This document shows positions 3,611 to 6,615 of a stretch of 6,615 bases of DNA, piece after piece; position 1 is the stretch's first letter; every line of letters begins with the position of its first letter. Source of the stretch: Hadesarchaea archaeon (GTDB lineage Archaea; Hadarchaeota; Hadarchaeia; Hadarchaeales; WYZ-LMO6); the NCBI GenBank assembly GCA_004347925.1, contig QNVD01000271.1, positions 1 to 6,615 on the forward strand. The letters are read 5' to 3'. The notes below the pieces were generated by a model. That model did not search any database, had not been told where the DNA came from, and saw nothing but the letters and a program-made list of their open reading frames with translations. Made by a program: the position numbers and the translations under genes.

Positions 3611-6599
3611 AGATCTCCTCCCTCTCCTCCATCGGCAGTCCCTTCTTCCTCAGGTACCTCCTGACCTCCCTCATCACCTCCCTCAGAACGCTGGGCTTCC
3701 TGTTCCAGCCCTCGAAAAGCTTCCCGGTTTGGGCCAAGCCGGACCAGAGGTCCTTGATCTCCTGCAGAAGCTCCTCGGACCTCCCCAGGCGACGCTCGAG
3801 CACGGAGAGGATGAAGAAGGCCTCCCTTCCGAGTCCCAGACCCTCCACCTCCCTTTCCCTTTTCTCCAGCTCGCTCGCTTCCCCGACCAGCTCGAGTAGC
3901 CTTTGGTAGGCTTCCTTCTCCTCGATCTTCCTGCTCCTCCACTCGCTCACCAGCCTCTCGATCTTCTTTATGAGGGGCTCGTAGATGGGATCCTTGGCCC
4001 GTGGCACCAGAACGAACCTGTGGAGGGGGATGACGGCGTCGTAGAGGGCCTCGCTCACCCCCTTCTTCTCAGCCAGCTTCCTGAGGTACTCCACCTCCAG
4101 CCTCAGCTCGGGGAACTCCTCCTTCATCTCCACCTTCAAGGTTTTCTGGATCGCCTGGAGGGTGCGGGGGAAGTATCTCGCCATGTAGCTCTCGAGCTCC
4201 GGCTCCTCCTCCCTAACGCCGGTGTATCTCCTGTAGAACTCGTAGACGGCCGCCAGGAACTCGTAAGCCTCCGTTTCCTCCTTCTCGAAGTATCTCGGCC
4301 CCAGGAACTCGTACAGCCCCCTCAGCCTCTTGAAGTTCGTCAGGAACGTGTTCTCCAGGTCCAGATCGTGGAAGAGGAGCCTGACCTTGGACATGAGGGA
4401 GGGCCGATCCACCTTCCCCGTTCCCCCGAGCAGGCCCACGAGGCTTCTGAGGAGATTCCTGAATTCCCTTACCTTCTCCTCCAGGTCGATCACGGCGTAC
4501 TTTATGTCCTGCTTGGCGTAGAGGGAGAAGGCCTTCTCCAGCTCCTTCATGATGCCCACGTAGTCCAAGATGAGACCGCAGGTCTTCCCCTCCCCGCAGG
4601 GTCGGTTGGTCCTGGCTATGGCCTGGAGGAGCCTGTGCTCCTTGAGCGGTTTGTCCAGGTACATCACCTGGAGGATGGGGGCATCGAAGCCCGTCAGGAG
4701 CATGTCGGTCACGATGAGGATCTTGGGAAGCTCCTCCTCCTTGAACCTCTGGATGACCTCCTTCCTTATCTCATCATCATCCTTTCCGGCGAACCTCTCC
4801 CGGAGCTCCCGATGGTAGGCGGGTATGGGGTCGGGGTCTCCCATCCCGAAGGTCATCACCACTTCCGAGTACTCGGGGGGGAGGTGTTTGTCGAGCTCCC
4901 TCTTGTAGAGGACGCAGGCCCTCCTGTTGGCGGCCACCACCATGGCCTTGAACCTCCCGTCCACCCCCTGCTTGAAGTGCTCCGCGATATCTCTCGCTAT
5001 CTTCTCGATCCTCACGGGGTTGGTGAGGAAAACCACGATCTCGTCCAGCTTGGTGCTGATCTTTCCCTTCACCCTCTCCCTGAAGTCCTCGGGGATTTCC
5101 TCCAGCTCCTGATCCAGGAAGCTCTGGAGGAGGTCCCTTTTGAGTCCAACCTCCTTCTCCATCCTGGTCTGGATGACTATGGGCAGGGTGGAGCGGTCTT
5201 CGATGGAATCGGCGATGAAGTACTTGTGGAGGTAGAGCTCCTCGGGGGGGTAGCTGAAGGTAAGGTAGGTGTCCCTGCCGGTCTTGGAGATGGGTGTGCC
5301 TGTGAAGGCGAAGAAGAAGGCCTTCCTCAAAATCTTCCTCATCTCCCCGGCGAGCTTCCCGTACTGGGTTCTGTGCCCCTCGTCTATCAGCACCACCACA
5401 TTCCTCCGGTTGGAGATGGTCTCCCTCTCCGCCCGGGTGAGGGCTAGGGAAGCCTCCAGCTCGTCCCCCACCTCCTCCCTGAACTTGTGGATGAGGACGA
5501 TGAAGATCCCCCTCTGCCCTCTTCCCTCGTCGTGGGTGAGGATCTCCTTCAGGCGGCGGACGGAGGAGATGACCTCAGGCTTGATCCCCAGGTCCAGGTA
5601 GGAGAACTCGTTCCTCAGCTGCTCCTCCAGCTCCTCCCTGTCGACGACGAAGAAGATGGTGGGGTTGGCGAGCCTCGGGTGGCGGTAGAGCTTGTAGGCC
5701 GCGAAGATCATGGTGAGGGTCTTGCCGGAGCCCTGCCAGTGCCAGATCAGCCCCGAGTCTTTCTTCTCCCTTCCCTCCAGGTTCTCCATCACCCTCCTGA
5801 AGATCCGGTTGGCGGCCTCGTACTGGATGTACCTGGGGAGGACCTTCGTCTGCCTTCCGTGCTCCTCCCTCGGGAAGGTGAAGTTGACGAGGATGTCTGT
5901 GAGAACGGGCTTGGAGAGCATCTCAACAACCGCATTCAGAGGATCCTCTATCCCCTCCACCTTCCAGACGTAGCAGGGGCCCCCTCCGCCCAAGACGTTG
6001 GGGAAGTAAACCGCCTGGGCTTCTGCTGCTATACTGAACTGAACGTACTTGAAGAGTTCCGGGACCGTTTCCTCGTACCTCTTGACCTGCTGGTAGGCCG
6101 TCTTCCAGCTGACGCCCGGTTCGGCGGGATTCTTGCACTCGATGAGGACCAGGGGGATGCCGTTCACGTAGAGGACGAGGTCGGGCCTGATTCTTCCCCT
6201 GGAGCTCTCGAACCAAACCTGATCGCTGATCAGGAACTCGTTGTTCTCGGGGTTTTCCTGGTCGAGGATCTTGACGTAACGTAGTTCCTTGGTTTTCTCC
6301 AGCTTGAGGGGAAGACCGTCCTTGAGATACCTCAGGAAAAGCTTGGAGCCCTCGAAGCTCGCCGGGAGGGCATGAAGCTCGGAGATGACGCGATTGAGGT
6401 CCTCCTCAGACAGCTCTAGGGTGGGGTTCAGCCTTCTCACCGCTTGAACGAGTTGCCTGAGGAGAAGGGGCTCCGAGTAATCCTCTCGCCCGAGTTCTCC
6501 GCCCGGTGAATGTTGCCAGCCCTTCCCCTCCAGCCTCTGGAGGAGGTAGGTTTCAACTGCGGATTTTTCAGCGAAAATCGGCGACACAATCACCACCAA
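3576..6599 (-). CDS. hsdR: Type I restriction endonuclease subunit R (HsdR)
   Basis: At 1007 residues this is the normal length for HsdR, the motor and nuclease subunit that with HsdM and HsdS forms the type I restriction complex, translocating unmethylated DNA and cutting it at a distance. The N-terminal nuclease shows the PD-ExK signature: P139-D140, then E154-C-K156. The SF2 helicase core follows: Walker A QGSGKT (289-294), DEGH box (406-409), motif III FTGTP (432-436), motif V TDMLLTGFDAP (631-641) and motif VI QAIARTNRP (659-667). The C-terminal 300 residues are charged and helical, as in the domain that docks on HsdM. No motif is broken. The start is uncertain: TTG 6599, GTG 6596, 6593 and 6587 are all near, AAAGGGA precedes them, and the frame has no stop before the right edge, so it could extend beyond it. 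hsdM and hsdS are not in view and are expected upstream. Confidence 0.96.
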   Translation of the reverse strand: MVVIVSPIFAEKSAVETYLLQRLEGKGWQHSPGGELGREDYSEPLLLRQLVQAVRRLNPTLELSEEDLNRVISELHALPASFEGSKLFLRYLKDGLPLKLEKTKELRYVKILDQENPENNEFLISDQVWFESSRGRIRPDLVLYVNGIPLVLIECKNPAEPGVSWKTAYQQVKRYEETVPELFKYVQFSIAAEAQAVYFPNVLGGGGPCYVWKVEGIEDPLNAVVEMLSKPVLTDILVNFTFPREEHGRQTKVLPRYIQYEAANRIFRRVMENLEGREKKDSGLIWHWQGSGKTLTMIFAAYKLYRHPRLANPTIFFVVDREELEEQLRNEFSYLDLGIKPEVISSVRRLKEILTHDEGRGQRGIFIVLIHKFREEVGDELEASLALTRAERETISNRRNVVVLIDEGHRTQYGKLAGEMRKILRKAFFFAFTGTPISKTGRDTYLTFSYPPEELYLHKYFIADSIEDRSTLPIVIQTRMEKEVGLKRDLLQSFLDQELEEIPEDFRERVKGKISTKLDEIVVFLTNPVRIEKIARDIAEHFKQGVDGRFKAMVVAANRRACVLYKRELDKHLPPEYSEVVMTFGMGDPDPIPAYHRELRERFAGKDDDEIRKEVIQRFKEEELPKILIVTDMLLTGFDAPILQVMYLDKPLKEHRLLQAIARTNRPCGEGKTCGLILDYVGIMKELEKAFSLYAKQDIKYAVIDLEEKVREFRNLLRSLVGLLGGTGKVDRPSLMSKVRLLFHDLDLENTFLTNFKRLRGLYEFLGPRYFEKEETEAYEFLAAVYEFYRRYTGVREEEPELESYMARYFPRTLQAIQKTLKVEMKEEFPELRLEVEYLRKLAEKKGVSEALYDAVIPLHRFVLVPRAKDPIYEPLIKKIERLVSEWRSRKIEEKEAYQRLLELVGEASELEKREREVEGLGLGREAFFILSVLERRLGRSEELLQEIKDLWSGLAQTGKLFEGWNRKPSVLREVMREVRRYLRKKGLPMEEREEICDEISKGLKGL

Positions 6600-6615
6600 T
6601 GGTCCCTTTAATCTC

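Noticed and set aside
3903..5447. A 514-codon plus-strand open frame opposite hsdR
   Set aside because: hsdR has every family motif intact on the other strand. The antisense translation is Leu/Glu/Gly/His-rich without domain features.

Overview
The window looks like a piece of an archaeal, probably thermophilic, genome. It is GC-rich and uses AGG heavily for arginine. Purine-rich GAG/AGG codons dominate the coding strands, Shine-Dalgarno sequences are of the GGAGG type, and A/T-rich TATA-like boxes lie about 25 bases before likely starts. The HflX GTPase is of the compact archaeal style. I cannot name the genus from sequence alone.

Left part (1-2138), chromosomal housekeeping in character. 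A minus-strand gene, cut by the left edge, encodes an exported protein with a signal peptide. It diverges from hflX (575-1654, plus strand), a ribosome-associated GTPase with all G motifs intact. A small polytopic membrane protein resembling the DUF5658 type (E-x-N-P motif after the first helix) overlaps the hflX end. It is followed by a hairpin and a nine-T run that probably terminates this transcription unit.

Middle (about 2139-2490) is a gene-free island that is clearly AT-rich against its surroundings. It holds a T9 tract, a short direct repeat, two perfect palindromes, a TATA-like box, and a long composite hairpin (2261-2327) whose foot lies where that TATA box would start transcription. 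It may encode a small structured RNA. Read on the other strand, the same structure could terminate the convergent operon. It is the least explained part of the window.

Right part (2491-6615), a defence module. A plus-strand gene of an uncharacterised family (probably leaderless from GTG 2491) converges on a minus-strand pair: a type I restriction endonuclease subunit HsdR (PD-ExK nuclease plus SF2 motor) and, overlapping its end, a YgjP-like/DUF45 zinc metallopeptidase (HELLH). The pairing of HsdR with a DUF45 peptidase is a recurrent one. The modification (HsdM) and specificity (HsdS) genes are not in the window and would be expected beyond the right edge. The plus-strand gene and the peptidase gene run into each other with no stop codon between their conserved parts, giving an unusually long 260-base convergent overlap.
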